Shown one piece after another: positions 8,632 to 17,172 of a DNA stretch of 64,000 bases. Position 1 is the stretch's first letter. Each line of letters starts with the position of its first letter. Source of the stretch: an uncultured Acidimicrobiaceae bacterium (GTDB lineage: Bacteria > Actinomycetota > Acidimicrobiia > Acidimicrobiales > SZUA-35); NCBI GenBank assembly GCA_947259095.1, contig CAMYLA010000002.1, forward strand, positions 62,001-126,000, given 5' to 3'. A program made the position numbers and the translations under genes. Under the pieces are notes generated by a model. The model saw only the letters and a list, made by a program, of their open reading frames with translations, did not search any database and was not told the DNA's origin.

Positions 8632-9793
8632 AGTGCGAGGTGGACGAGCGCGTCCGGAGAACAACATGCCCAACCTTCGAGGAACCTTCGAGGAACCTTC
8701 GACGATGTCACGACGACGGTGGAGGAGGACCAGGCGCTCCTCACGGTCTTCGGCGAGGCCTTGGGCATCGGGGCCGCGTTCCTGGTGGATCTGTACGGTC
8801 CTGATCCCGAGTCGTCCACCCTCACCATCACGATCACCCAGGCTCGCGCCACGCTGCTCAGCGCCTTGGCCCTGGTGTTCAGCGGTTTGAGCATCGTGCT
8901 GGCGCTGGTGGCGTTGACGACGGGCAACATGGCGAACAAGTTCTCGCCCCGGTTCCTGCGCATGAAGTTGCGCCACAGCAGCGATCACCGGTGCGATCAT
9001 CATCGTGTACATCGACAGCACACTGCACTCGCTGCGCGTCGATCGGGCGATCCGGTGGATCGTAGGCCGGATCGAACGGACGGCCCGGCGCCACGAGCAC
9101 GAGTTGCGCAACGACATCGTCGTACCGGCGATCGACGTCACCCGACCGACCGGGGCGGTCGATCTCGTGGCGAAGGAGAACGGCTATGTGGTGAGCGTCG
9201 ATACGGGGCGGCTCGACGATCTGGCGACCGAGCGCAGCCTCGAGATCGTCATTCGAACCGGGACCGGTCGGCCAGTCGTTGCCGGCGAGCGGATCGGGTG
9301 GTCGTCGGCCGCGACGCCGCCAGACGAGCGCACCCTGACCGACATCCTGGACTGCGTGGCCGTTGCCCGAGACCGGAACCCCGACAGCGACATCGGGCAC
9401 GCTCTGCACGTGCTCGTCGACATCGGGCTGATGGCACTGTCGCCCGCCGTCAACGACCCCCAGACCAGGGTTCAATGCGCCGAGGCGCTGACCCAGGTGT
9501 TCTCGGACCTGGCACGACAGGAGATCGGCATCCGGACTCGGGTGCGAGCCGATGGCTCGCCACGTGTCGTGGTCATCGAGGACACGATCGGCGATTGGCT
9601 CGATGCCGCCGGCCGCCAGCTCCTGCTGTACGGGGCGACCGACCGCACGGTGACTGCGGCGCTGCTGCGCCTCGGCCGCCAGGGTGAACGAGCCGCACGC
9701 TCCGACCGGGATCGACAGCTCGCTCCGGCGTTCGCTGCAGACGTTGACGAGGTGCGGGCGGCGGATCCCGTAACCGAAGGACGGGTGTGGTGA
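8632..9793 (+). pseudogene. DUF2254 membrane protein gene with internal deletion and frameshift
   Basis: Two pieces of one family lie in different frames. The first (to about 8972) has a hydrophobic segment followed by GNMANKFSPRFLRMKLR, the conserved loop after transmembrane helix 2 of DUF2254 proteins. The second, from about 8982, reads AITGAIIIVYIDSTLHSLRVDR, matching the end of helix 4 and the start of the cytosolic domain, then continues to 9793 with SDIGHALHVLVDIGLMALSPAVNDPQT. Roughly 80-100 residues with the middle helices are missing, and there is a frame change at the join. The N-terminus is also short. The cytosolic part could still be made from the GTG/ATG near 9005, but a working membrane protein is unlikely. 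Confidence 0.72.
8672..8704 (+). repeat. 11-bp tandem repeat, three copies
   Basis: AACCTTCGAGG repeated at 8672-8682 and 8683-8693, with a variant third copy at 8694-8704, just ahead of the DUF2254 remnant. Confidence 0.8.
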
Positions 9794-9833
9794 CAGCACT
9801 GCACTTCAACGAACCCACAGGAGGCTGACGGAG

Positions 9834-10100
9834 ATGGACGAGCGGAGTGAAGCCGGCGATCCGCAGGACCCGACCTCGACGTCGTCGACCGACGGCGCCT
9901 GGGCCAGCCACTCGTCCAACATCCTCGCCGCGCTGACCGCGGGCGCACTGCTCATCGGCACGGTGATGTATCGCCTGCTCGAAGACTGGGGCTGGGTCGA
10001 TTCGCTCTACTTCAGTGTGATCTCGCTGATCGGGGCCTACCTCAACGAGGTGATGAAGCGAAGGGCAAAACGGGCCGCGGGCCGACGATCCGAACTCTGA
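9834..10100 (+). CDS. potassium-channel-like protein lacking the selectivity filter
   Basis: An 88-residue frame with GGAGG about eight bases upstream. The first half is an Ser/Thr-rich tail plus one transmembrane helix; then VMYRLLEDWGWVDSLYFSVI is the pore-helix lead of two-TM ion channels. In the family this runs into TTVGYGD and a second helix; here it jumps straight to SLIGAYLNEVMKRRAKR, the cytosolic end of the second helix. About 25-30 residues, including the whole filter, are absent in frame. It cannot conduct ions as a normal channel; it is a degraded gene or perhaps a dominant-negative-like small membrane protein. Confidence 0.7.
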   Translation: MDERSEAGDPQDPTSTSSTDGAWASHSSNILAALTAGALLIGTVMYRLLEDWGWVDSLYFSVISLIGAYLNEVMKRRAKRAAGRRSEL

Positions 10101-10380
10101 GGCACGAGGTACACGGAGCGGCCACTCACGCTTGAAGTACGGTTCGAGCGGGCCGTAGAGCCGCACGTAACCGAACCACCCCCGACCCGGCACGGTCTGG
10201 ATCCAGTTGTCCTTCTTGCCCTCGGGGGCCTCGGGGCCGAAGTACAGATCCACGGAGCCATCCGTATTGGTCTGCAGGCCTTCGCTGCGCGAGGAACGGC
10301 CCGGATTCTGTTCTTGTTGGCAATCAGGGTGCGGGTCCCGTTCTCGTAGACGGTGAACGACCAGAACTGCTTGGCCGGCG
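10101..10380 (-). pseudogene. C-terminal remnant of a DUF1254/DUF1214 protein
   Basis: The minus strand carries the characteristic end of DUF1254/DUF1214 proteins in two frames: FWSFTVYENGTRTLIANK, then (after a one-base shift near 10,310) GLQTNTDGSVDLYFGPEAPE, DNWIQTVPGRGWF and LYGPLEPYFKREWP. There is no N-terminal part and no start. It is convergent with the channel-like gene, whose stop lies against it. Confidence 0.75.
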
Positions 10381-10407
10381 GGTTGTGATGTCGGTGCTGT
10401 TCGTCGT

Positions 10408-10447
10408 CCTCGGCGCCAAGGTCCTCGGCGCCAAGGTCCTCGGCGCC
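10408..10447 (+). repeat. 15-bp tandem repeat, 2.7 copies
   Basis: CCTCGGCGCCAAGGT repeated at 10408-10422 and 10423-10437 with a partial third copy. It lies beyond the DUF1254 remnant and probably arose by slippage. Confidence 0.75.
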
Positions 10448-10636
10448 GGCATCTCGATCGTGGCCTGAAGGCTGTCGCAAGACCAAGTGGCAGCCGGCTT
10501 GGCATCGGCGGCCGGCCGAGGGCCAGGAAGCTGACATCGCGATCTCGCCCGCCGGGAATCCCAAGAGGCTCCCACCTCCGATGGGGTAGGTTTGTCATGC
10601 GCCTCGAAGCGCACACCGAGGACCAGGGGGTTGGGT

Positions 10637-13600
10637 GTGGCGAGGGCCGACATTCTGACCGTGAACGAACCCCAGCGGCGAATCCGACTGTTCGGCGACT
10701 TCCAGGTGTGGGCCGCCGGCCACCGCATCGACCAAGCAGCCAGCCCACGGGTCTGCCTCCTGGTCGCCGCACTGTCTCTGGAGCGCGGCCAGCCGATCGA
10801 CCGGGCCCGGTTGGCCTTCCAGCTCTGGCCGGACTCCACCGATGGGCAGGCTCGCACCAACCTCCGCAAGGTGCTCCACGAGCTCCGGGCCTGGCTGCCA
10901 GGAGACTCCTGGTTGGAGGCCGACCAGCGGCGAGCCCGAATCCGAACCGAATCCGTCCAGATCGACGTCGAAGCGTTCCTCTCAGCCCTCGAACGGGGCA
11001 CCGACGAGACAGCGATGGAGCACTACCGTGGCCCGCTCCTACCCGGCCACTGGGAGGACTGGATCGTCGAGGAACGGCGTGCGCTCGAGCGTCTGGCGGT
11101 CGACTGCTTGCGCCGTCAGTTGGAGGCCGGTGTCGAACCGGCACGACAACGGGACATCGCCCGGCGACTGCTCGACCTCGATCCGGTTGACGAGGCAGCT
11201 CACCGGGCGCTCATGCTCGCAACCGCCGCAGGAGGCAATCGTGGGGCGGCGCTGCGAGCGTTCCACGCCTGCACGGCGGTCCTCGATCGGCAACTCGGGG
11301 TCCCACCCGGTCCGGAGACGATCGCCGTCTACGAGTCGATCCGGAGCCCGGCCGGTAGCAGCGCCGAAGCGACAAGCCAACCGCGCACCCCTTTGGGGCG
11401 GGCCGGCTCCCTGGCCCTGGTCGGGCGCGATCGTGACCTGGACTGGTTGGAGAAACGCTGGCACGCGGCACTGGCCGACGGCCGACGGGGTGCGCTGATC
11501 ATCGGCGAGTCCGGGATCGGCAAGACCCGCCTGATCGAGGAGTTGTGCCACCGCCACGAGCGCCGACGCATCACCGTCCTGCGCAGTCGGGCCTACGAGT
11601 CCGACGGCGGCAGCTCCCTCGTCCCGATCGTCGACTGGCTGCGCCACGACCCGGTCGACCATGCGGTCGAGGAGTTGCCCATTCGGCAGAGGACCGAGCT
11701 GAGCCGACTCCTCCCCGAGCACGCCGCTGCCACCCTTCCGCCCTCATCGGGCGATCCGAACCGGACCCGCGTTGCGCTCTTCGATGCCGTCGCGGCGGCA
11801 CTGGCCGCGGCTGGATCACCATTGCTGCTTGCCTTGGACGATCTGCAATGGTGCGATCAGGACACCGTCGACTTCGTCATCCACCTCCTGCATCGCGGCC
11901 CGGTGGAGCAGGCATTGGTGGTCATGACCCGCCGCAGCCATGAACGCCCGCTCGATGACGCTCTGGGTGCGAAGCTGGCCGATCTCCAATCCGACGGAGT
12001 ACTGGACGAGCGCCGGCTGGGACGCCTGCAGCCGGTCAGCACGGCGGCCATTGCACGCCTGGCCAGTGACGCCGACTGGTCCGACAATGCGTTGGCCCAA
12101 CTCCATGTCGAGACCGATGGACTGCCCCTCTTCGTCGTCGAAGCGGCGCGAACGGGGCCGGCCGGTGATCATCTGACGCCGACGGTCAAGGGAACGATCG
12201 AGCGCCGACTGACCCAGCTGGACCCGGGCCAACGGCTGCTGCTCGAGGTGGCCTCGATCATCGGTCGTCGATTCGAGCCGATCGAGCTCGCCAACGCGGC
12301 CCGCATCGGTGAGGACGATGTCATCGATGCCATCGACGAACTGTGGCGGCTCGGTCTCCTCGTGTCGGTCGGATCCGAGTTCGACTTCGGTCACGACCAG
12401 TTCCGGGAGGTCGTCGCCGCCGCCGTCAGCCCGGCCAGACGGCGTCGTGTCCACCGTGACGTCGCCGAGATGCTCGTTGCGCTCCGTGGACCGGAGATCG
12501 ATCCAATCGCCGATCGGTTGTCCGAGCACTACGAGCTGGCCGGCCTACCGGAAGAGGCCATCGACGCGAGACGGTCCGCAGCCGCCCGGGCCAGCACCAT
12601 CGGCGCCCACCCACTGGCCATCCAGCATGTGTCGCAGGCACTCCAACTGCTTACCGAGCAGCCGGCCGGGATCGAGCGCGATCGTTGCGAGCTGGCACTC
12701 GTCACCGATCTCGGCATCGCCCAGGCCGTCCACTCGGGTTACGGGAGCCTCGAGGCACAGGCAACCTGGGCCCGGGCCGAAGCGCTCAACGTCCGCCTCG
12801 GTACCACGTTGTCGGCGCCGGTGCTGCGGGGCCTCGCCATGGCCGCGGTGGCCAGCTGCCGGCTCGACCGGGCCGCCACCTACTGCGAGACGCTGTGCCT
12901 ATCCAGCGATCCGATCGCCGAGGTCGAGGGTCACTATGCGTTTGGCGTCACCCGATTCTGGCAGGGTCGCTTCGACGAGGCCGAGCAGCACCTCAGGCAA
13001 GCGATCGAGGGCTACGACCCGGCGAACTCACCCGAACACCGTTCGTTGTACGGTCAGGATCCCAAGGCGGTGTGCCTGGCCCGCCTGGCCCATCTGCTGG
13101 TGCTCCGGGGCCGAGCCGTCGAGGCCGACGGCTTCCTCGAACGGGCCGAGACATTGGCCGATCAGCTCGATGACTCGCTGACCGCCTGGTACGTCTGGCA
13201 CTGGCGGGTCAACATCGACCGGTATCTGGGCCGGGCGACGGTGAGCGAGCCTCCGGAAGGCCCCTCACACGGGTTCTTCGCCACGAGCGACCGGGAAGCG
13301 CCGCTGTGGGAAGCGGCGCTGGCGGGCAACCGCGAGGCCGAGCGCAGTCTGGAGCAGATCGCCGAAGCCTGGCGGGACGATGGACGATGCCTCGAGCTCA
13401 CGAAGTGGCTGGCGGTCCTGGCCGGGCTCCGTCTGCAGGCCGGTGAGGGGGCGCCCGCTCTGCGGTACCTCGACGAGGCCGAGGCCTTCGCTCGAGAACG
13501 GGGACAGCTCTACTGGACGCCCGAACTGGGGCGGCTCCGGGCCATGGCCTTGCGGATGCAGGGCGACCGGCGCTGTGTCGAGGCGGCGGCCGGCGCCGTG

Positions 13601-13822
13601 GCCACCGCCGAAGCCATGGGTGCAGCAGGGATGGCCCTGCGGGCCGAGGCCGAGCTCCTGCGCTGCACCGACCAGTCGACCGTGGCCGATCGGCTCAGAC
13701 ACCGACTGGCCGAGCTCCGTCCTGTCCACCACGGATGGGACGTGGATGACGCCGCCGCAGCCCTTGACGCCCTGGCCGACGAGTCGGCCGGCGAAGGAGC
13801 CCGAGGTCGAGCACCCGGTTGA
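10637..13822 (+). CDS. SARP/AfsR-type transcriptional regulator with AAA ATPase and TPR region
   Basis: A 1061-residue regulator. Residues about 8-105 form a winged-helix DNA-binding domain of the SARP type (RIRLFGDFQVWAAG, then LWPDSTDGQARTNLRKVLHELR). A bacterial transcriptional activator (BTAD) helical domain follows to about 240. The ATPase starts with LVGRDRDLDWLEKRW and has the P-loop GESGIGKTRL near residue 290 and LLLALDDLQWCD as Walker B. The C-terminal half is alpha-helical TPR-like. GTG 10637 is preferred because AGGGGG lies about eight bases upstream; TTG 10592 and GTG 10661 are alternatives. Targets unknown; the next gene is an acyl-CoA dehydrogenase. Confidence 0.85.
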   Translation: MARADILTVNEPQRRIRLFGDFQVWAAGHRIDQAASPRVCLLVAALSLERGQPIDRARLAFQLWPDSTDGQARTNLRKVLHELRAWLPGDSWLEADQRRARIRTESVQIDVEAFLSALERGTDETAMEHYRGPLLPGHWEDWIVEERRALERLAVDCLRRQLEAGVEPARQRDIARRLLDLDPVDEAAHRALMLATAAGGNRGAALRAFHACTAVLDRQLGVPPGPETIAVYESIRSPAGSSAEATSQPRTPLGRAGSLALVGRDRDLDWLEKRWHAALADGRRGALIIGESGIGKTRLIEELCHRHERRRITVLRSRAYESDGGSSLVPIVDWLRHDPVDHAVEELPIRQRTELSRLLPEHAAATLPPSSGDPNRTRVALFDAVAAALAAAGSPLLLALDDLQWCDQDTVDFVIHLLHRGPVEQALVVMTRRSHERPLDDALGAKLADLQSDGVLDERRLGRLQPVSTAAIARLASDADWSDNALAQLHVETDGLPLFVVEAARTGPAGDHLTPTVKGTIERRLTQLDPGQRLLLEVASIIGRRFEPIELANAARIGEDDVIDAIDELWRLGLLVSVGSEFDFGHDQFREVVAAAVSPARRRRVHRDVAEMLVALRGPEIDPIADRLSEHYELAGLPEEAIDARRSAAARASTIGAHPLAIQHVSQALQLLTEQPAGIERDRCELALVTDLGIAQAVHSGYGSLEAQATWARAEALNVRLGTTLSAPVLRGLAMAAVASCRLDRAATYCETLCLSSDPIAEVEGHYAFGVTRFWQGRFDEAEQHLRQAIEGYDPANSPEHRSLYGQDPKAVCLARLAHLLVLRGRAVEADGFLERAETLADQLDDSLTAWYVWHWRVNIDRYLGRATVSEPPEGPSHGFFATSDREAPLWEAALAGNREAERSLEQIAEAWRDDGRCLELTKWLAVLAGLRLQAGEGAPALRYLDEAEAFARERGQLYWTPELGRLRAMALRMQGDRRCVEAAAGAVATAEAMGAAGMALRAEAELLRCTDQSTVADRLRHRLAELRPVHHGWDVDDAAAALDALADESAGEGARGRAPG

Positions 13823-13915
13823 ACCCGGAAGGCCCGATCGACCGACCGGAACGCTTTCGGAACGGCTCGTGGATGAACCTGCCCTCCAGACACCACGCCC
13901 ATGACGGAGGACGCC

Positions 13916-15112
13916 ATGACGACCATTGACACCGCCAGCGACATCATCGATCGCCTGGTACCTGAGGACCTGATGGCCCGGATGGACCAGAGGGCCCCGG
14001 GGTACGATCGGGACAACACCTTCTTCGACGAGGACTTCGACGAGCTCCGGGCAACAGGCTTCCTCGACATCGCCATCCCCACCGAGTTCGGCGGGCACGG
14101 TTGTGGCCTCGACGCCGTGGCCAAAGCCATCAACCGGATCGCCAGGGTGGCCCCGGCCACGGCGCTGGCGGTCAACATGCACGTCTACTGGACCGGGGTG
14201 GCGGCCGACCTCTACCGCCAGGGTGATGAGTCGTGCCGGTTCATCCTCGAGGAAGCGGCCAAGGGAAAGGTGTTCGCTGCCCTCCACGGCGAGCGAGGCA
14301 ACGACGTGCCGCTGTTCCTGTCCACGACGACGGCCGAGCGGGCCGACGGCGGCTGGACCCTCAATGGACACAAGATCTTCGGCAGCCTGACGCCGGTTTG
14401 GGACTACGGCGGATTCCACGCCATGGACAGCAGCGACGAGGCCGACCCGAGGATGGTCCACGGCTTCCTGCCCCGCGAGGCCGACGGCATCGAGATCGTC
14501 GACACCTGGGACACGATCGGCATGCGAGCCACCCAGAGCCACGACACCATCCTGTCCGACGCCTTCTGCCCAGACCGGCTGGTGGCCCGGGTCTGTCCGC
14601 CGGGCCTGGCCGGGGCCGACCTCTTCCACGTCGCCATCTTTGCCTGGGGCCTCACGGGCCTGTCGACCACCTACGACGGCCTGGCTCGCCAGGCCTTCGA
14701 TCTGATCGTCGAGACCCTCCCGACCAAGACGTCGATCGCCCTCCGGGGAGGCTCCATGGCCCACCATCCCGAGGTCCAGCATCTGGTGGCCGAGATGCGA
14801 ATGGCGCTCGATGGCAACGAGGCCCTGCTGTCAAAGGTGGCAACCGACTGGGCGACCGGCGTCCCACACGAAGACTGGCCGATCCGTATCCTGTCGATGC
14901 GACACCGGGTCATCAACGAGTCGTTCGGAGTCGTCGACCGGGCGCTCGATCTGAGCGGCGGCGCTGCTGCGTTCAAGCGCAACCGCCTGGAGCAGTTGTT
15001 CCGAGACGCACGCATGGGCCGCTTCCACCCCGGGAACACACTCCTGGCCCACGAGTTGGTCGGGAAGCTGAGCTTGGGGATCGATCCCGATGCGGAGCAA
15101 CGCTGGGGTTGA
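13916..15112 (+). CDS. acyl-CoA dehydrogenase family protein
   Basis: A 398-residue flavoprotein with the acyl-CoA dehydrogenase layout: N-terminal helices ending ATGFLDIAIPTEFGGHGCG, a beta domain with GGWTLNGHKIFGSL, and a C-terminal helical domain. The usual catalytic Glu region is replaced by SGGAAAFKRNRLEQLFRDAR near residue 350, as in broader-specificity family members, so ordinary beta-oxidation is not assured. ATG 13916 is chosen because GGAGGA lies just upstream; ATG 13901 is in frame without a ribosome site. The gene starts 93 bp after the SARP regulator. Confidence 0.85.
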   Translation: MTTIDTASDIIDRLVPEDLMARMDQRAPGYDRDNTFFDEDFDELRATGFLDIAIPTEFGGHGCGLDAVAKAINRIARVAPATALAVNMHVYWTGVAADLYRQGDESCRFILEEAAKGKVFAALHGERGNDVPLFLSTTTAERADGGWTLNGHKIFGSLTPVWDYGGFHAMDSSDEADPRMVHGFLPREADGIEIVDTWDTIGMRATQSHDTILSDAFCPDRLVARVCPPGLAGADLFHVAIFAWGLTGLSTTYDGLARQAFDLIVETLPTKTSIALRGGSMAHHPEVQHLVAEMRMALDGNEALLSKVATDWATGVPHEDWPIRILSMRHRVINESFGVVDRALDLSGGAAAFKRNRLEQLFRDARMGRFHPGNTLLAHELVGKLSLGIDPDAEQRWG

Positions 15113-15152
15113 CCGGAACGCCACCGAAGCGATCACGACGACCCGCCGGCGA

Positions 15153-16253
15153 TCAGGAGGCCCGGACCGGCAACGGATCGGCAACCGCTCGATGGACAAA
15201 TTCCAGCTTCTCGATCACCACCGGCGAAAGCACGAATGGGTAGAGGTCGCCCTGGCCGATCGAGCGTGACATGGCGTTCAGGGCCAGGGTCAACCCCAAC
15301 CAGTCCCCCACCATCGACCCCACCTCGACGGTGGACCGATCGAGGCGTTCGTCGGCAGTCCACGCCGCGGCTCCGGCCGAGCGGGCCGGCTCGTCGACCA
15401 CGATGCCGAAGGAGCGGGCCGTCTCGAGCCCATCCCGTATGTGGAGGTAGTGGGCGAAGGTCTCGGCCCAGTCCTCCCAGGGGTGCATCGTGGCGTACTG
15501 GGAGACGTGGGTCGACGACCAGTCGTGGCCGGTCGAGTCGCCTGACCCTCCGCCATAGTGGTCGGCCATGGCCGCCTCGTAGGACTGGCGATCGTCGCCG
15601 AACAGCGCCCGGAAGCGGTCCAGCCGGTCACGGTCGGCCACCAGCAGTGGCCAGAGGTAGTGGCCGACCTCATGTCGGAGGTGGCCGAGAACCGTCCGGT
15701 ACGGCTCGCCGAGCTGCAGTCGGACAAACTCCCGGTGGGCGTCGTCGGACTCCGAGAGATCGAGGGTGATGATCCCGGCCTCGTGGCCGGTGGTCACGTT
15801 CCGGCCCCGGGACGACAGCAGCTCGAAGGCCAGGCCGCGCTCGGGGTCGGTGGCCCGGTCGATGATCGGCAGTTCGAGACCGGTCAGCTGGTCGAGCAGC
15901 CGACGTTTTGCCCCTTCGGCGTCGGCGAACGCGGCCATGGCCTGGGAGTCGTCGTCGTTGGGGCGGACGGTGGTCAGCCGGCAGCTGCTGCACAGCGAAC
16001 CGACCTGATCGGCCGGGACCAGCCAGTTGCAGCGGGCCGCAGCGGCGTTGCCGCAGCGGGCCCGTGGGCCGGCTGCAACCCCGACCGGGACCCCGACCCC
16101 GGCCCCGACCGGGTGGAGGTCGGGCCCGTCGGGACGGAGCGCCACCAGCCGTCGCTGTTCCGGCAGGTAGCCGAGCTCGGCCCCACAGCGGAGACAGGTC
16201 GAGTTGTCATAGAAGATCAGCTGACTGCAGACCCCGCAGCTGAAGGAGCGCAT
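15153..16253 (-). CDS. putative zinc-binding metallopeptidase (Peptidase_Mx type)
   Basis: A 366-residue protein. The N-terminus is a zinc ribbon (Cys6/Cys9, Cys20/Cys23, then Cys67, Cys75, Cys88, Cys91). The peptidase part has HEVGHY (His194, Glu195, His198) and a downstream Glu/Asp-rich helix WEDWAETFAHYLHI, as in the family usually found next to transglutaminase and alpha-E genes. Residues 50-62 are a Gly/Val/Pro run coded by a hexanucleotide repeat (about 16,080-16,120). It is the last gene of a four-gene minus-strand run. Expected to cut a peptide or isopeptide bond made by the neighbours (inference). Confidence 0.85.
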   Translation of the reverse strand: MRSFSCGVCSQLIFYDNSTCLRCGAELGYLPEQRRLVALRPDGPDLHPVGAGVGVPVGVAAGPRARCGNAAAARCNWLVPADQVGSLCSSCRLTTVRPNDDDSQAMAAFADAEGAKRRLLDQLTGLELPIIDRATDPERGLAFELLSSRGRNVTTGHEAGIITLDLSESDDAHREFVRLQLGEPYRTVLGHLRHEVGHYLWPLLVADRDRLDRFRALFGDDRQSYEAAMADHYGGGSGDSTGHDWSSTHVSQYATMHPWEDWAETFAHYLHIRDGLETARSFGIVVDEPARSAGAAAWTADERLDRSTVEVGSMVGDWLGLTLALNAMSRSIGQGDLYPFVLSPVVIEKLEFVHRAVADPLPVRAS

Positions 16254-16299
16254 CGCGACACGCTACTGCGGCTGGTCATCGGCCCGGTGACCAGGGCCG

Positions 16300-17172
16300 T
16301 CACGTAGATCGAGGCGTCACGTCGACCGACACGGTGAGCACGCTCTCCTCGGCATCGGTGAAGATGACGCCTTTCAGGGGCGGCACGTCGCCGTAGTCGC
16401 GACCGTGGGCGGTGGTGATGTAGCGGGTGCCGGCCGGCTGGTCGTTGGTCGGGTCCATCCCCATCCAGAACCCGTCGCCCAGGTACACACCGACCCAGGC
16501 GTGGGTCCGGTCGGCTCCGACCAGCCGTTCCTGGCCGGCCGGGGGATCGGTCTCCAGATAGCCGCTGACGTAGCGGGCGGCCAGCCCGATCGAGCGGAGG
16601 CAACCGATCAGGACATGGGCGAAGTCCTGGCACACCCCCCGGCGGTCGGCCAGTACCTGCTCCAGCGGCGTGTCGACGTCGGTTGCCTTGGGGTCGAACG
16701 TGAACTCGGTGTGGATCCTGGAGCACAGCTCGGCCAAGGCTGCGCCGACGGGCCGCCCGGACGGGAAACTGGGCCGGACGTAGGCGGCCAGGTCGTCGGA
16801 TCGGGTCACCCCGGGCGAGTCCATGGTCAGCTCCACCACTTCCAGGTCGGCTCCCGGGCCACCGCCGACCAGCGACCCCCAGGCCCGGTCACCGAGGGCC
16901 CCGAGCTGCTGGGGCCGGTCGGAGGTGTCGATGGTGGCGGAGCTGGTGACCTCCAGTCTGGTGTGGTGCTCCCGGACCGAGAACACCGCCGTCCGGTTGC
17001 CGAAGTAGTCGATTCGCTCCCGCTGATGCTCGGGCTCGGGATCGATCACGAGGCGACGACCCAGGCACCGCTGACCGTCGACGTCGGAGGCGAGCTGGCG
17101 GACCTCGCCAAGGCTGCGGGTGACCGGTGCGTCGTAGTCGTAACGGGTCCGGTGGACGATCTCGTAGATCAC
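16300..17172 (-). CDS. transglutaminase-like family protein
   Basis: A 290-residue bacterial transglutaminase-like cysteine peptidase. The N-terminal beta domain starts MIYEIVHRTRYDYD; the catalytic triad is Cys181 in RRGVCQDFAH, His224 in THAW and Asp240 in DPTND. No signal peptide, so it is cytosolic. Its start overlaps the stop of the ATP-grasp::alpha-E gene by 4 bases. Such proteins form or cut amide bonds and are predicted to act with ATP-grasp ligases and alpha-E proteins in a peptide-like pathway of unknown product. Confidence 0.88.
   Translation of the reverse strand: MIYEIVHRTRYDYDAPVTRSLGEVRQLASDVDGQRCLGRRLVIDPEPEHQRERIDYFGNRTAVFSVREHHTRLEVTSSATIDTSDRPQQLGALGDRAWGSLVGGGPGADLEVVELTMDSPGVTRSDDLAAYVRPSFPSGRPVGAALAELCSRIHTEFTFDPKATDVDTPLEQVLADRRGVCQDFAHVLIGCLRSIGLAARYVSGYLETDPPAGQERLVGADRTHAWVGVYLGDGFWMGMDPTNDQPAGTRYITTAHGRDYGDVPPLKGVIFTDAEESVLTVSVDVTPRST

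Noticed and set aside
13265..14782. Long minus-strand frame across the SARP and acyl-CoA dehydrogenase genes
   Set aside because: Antisense shadow spanning two recognised plus-strand genes and their gap.
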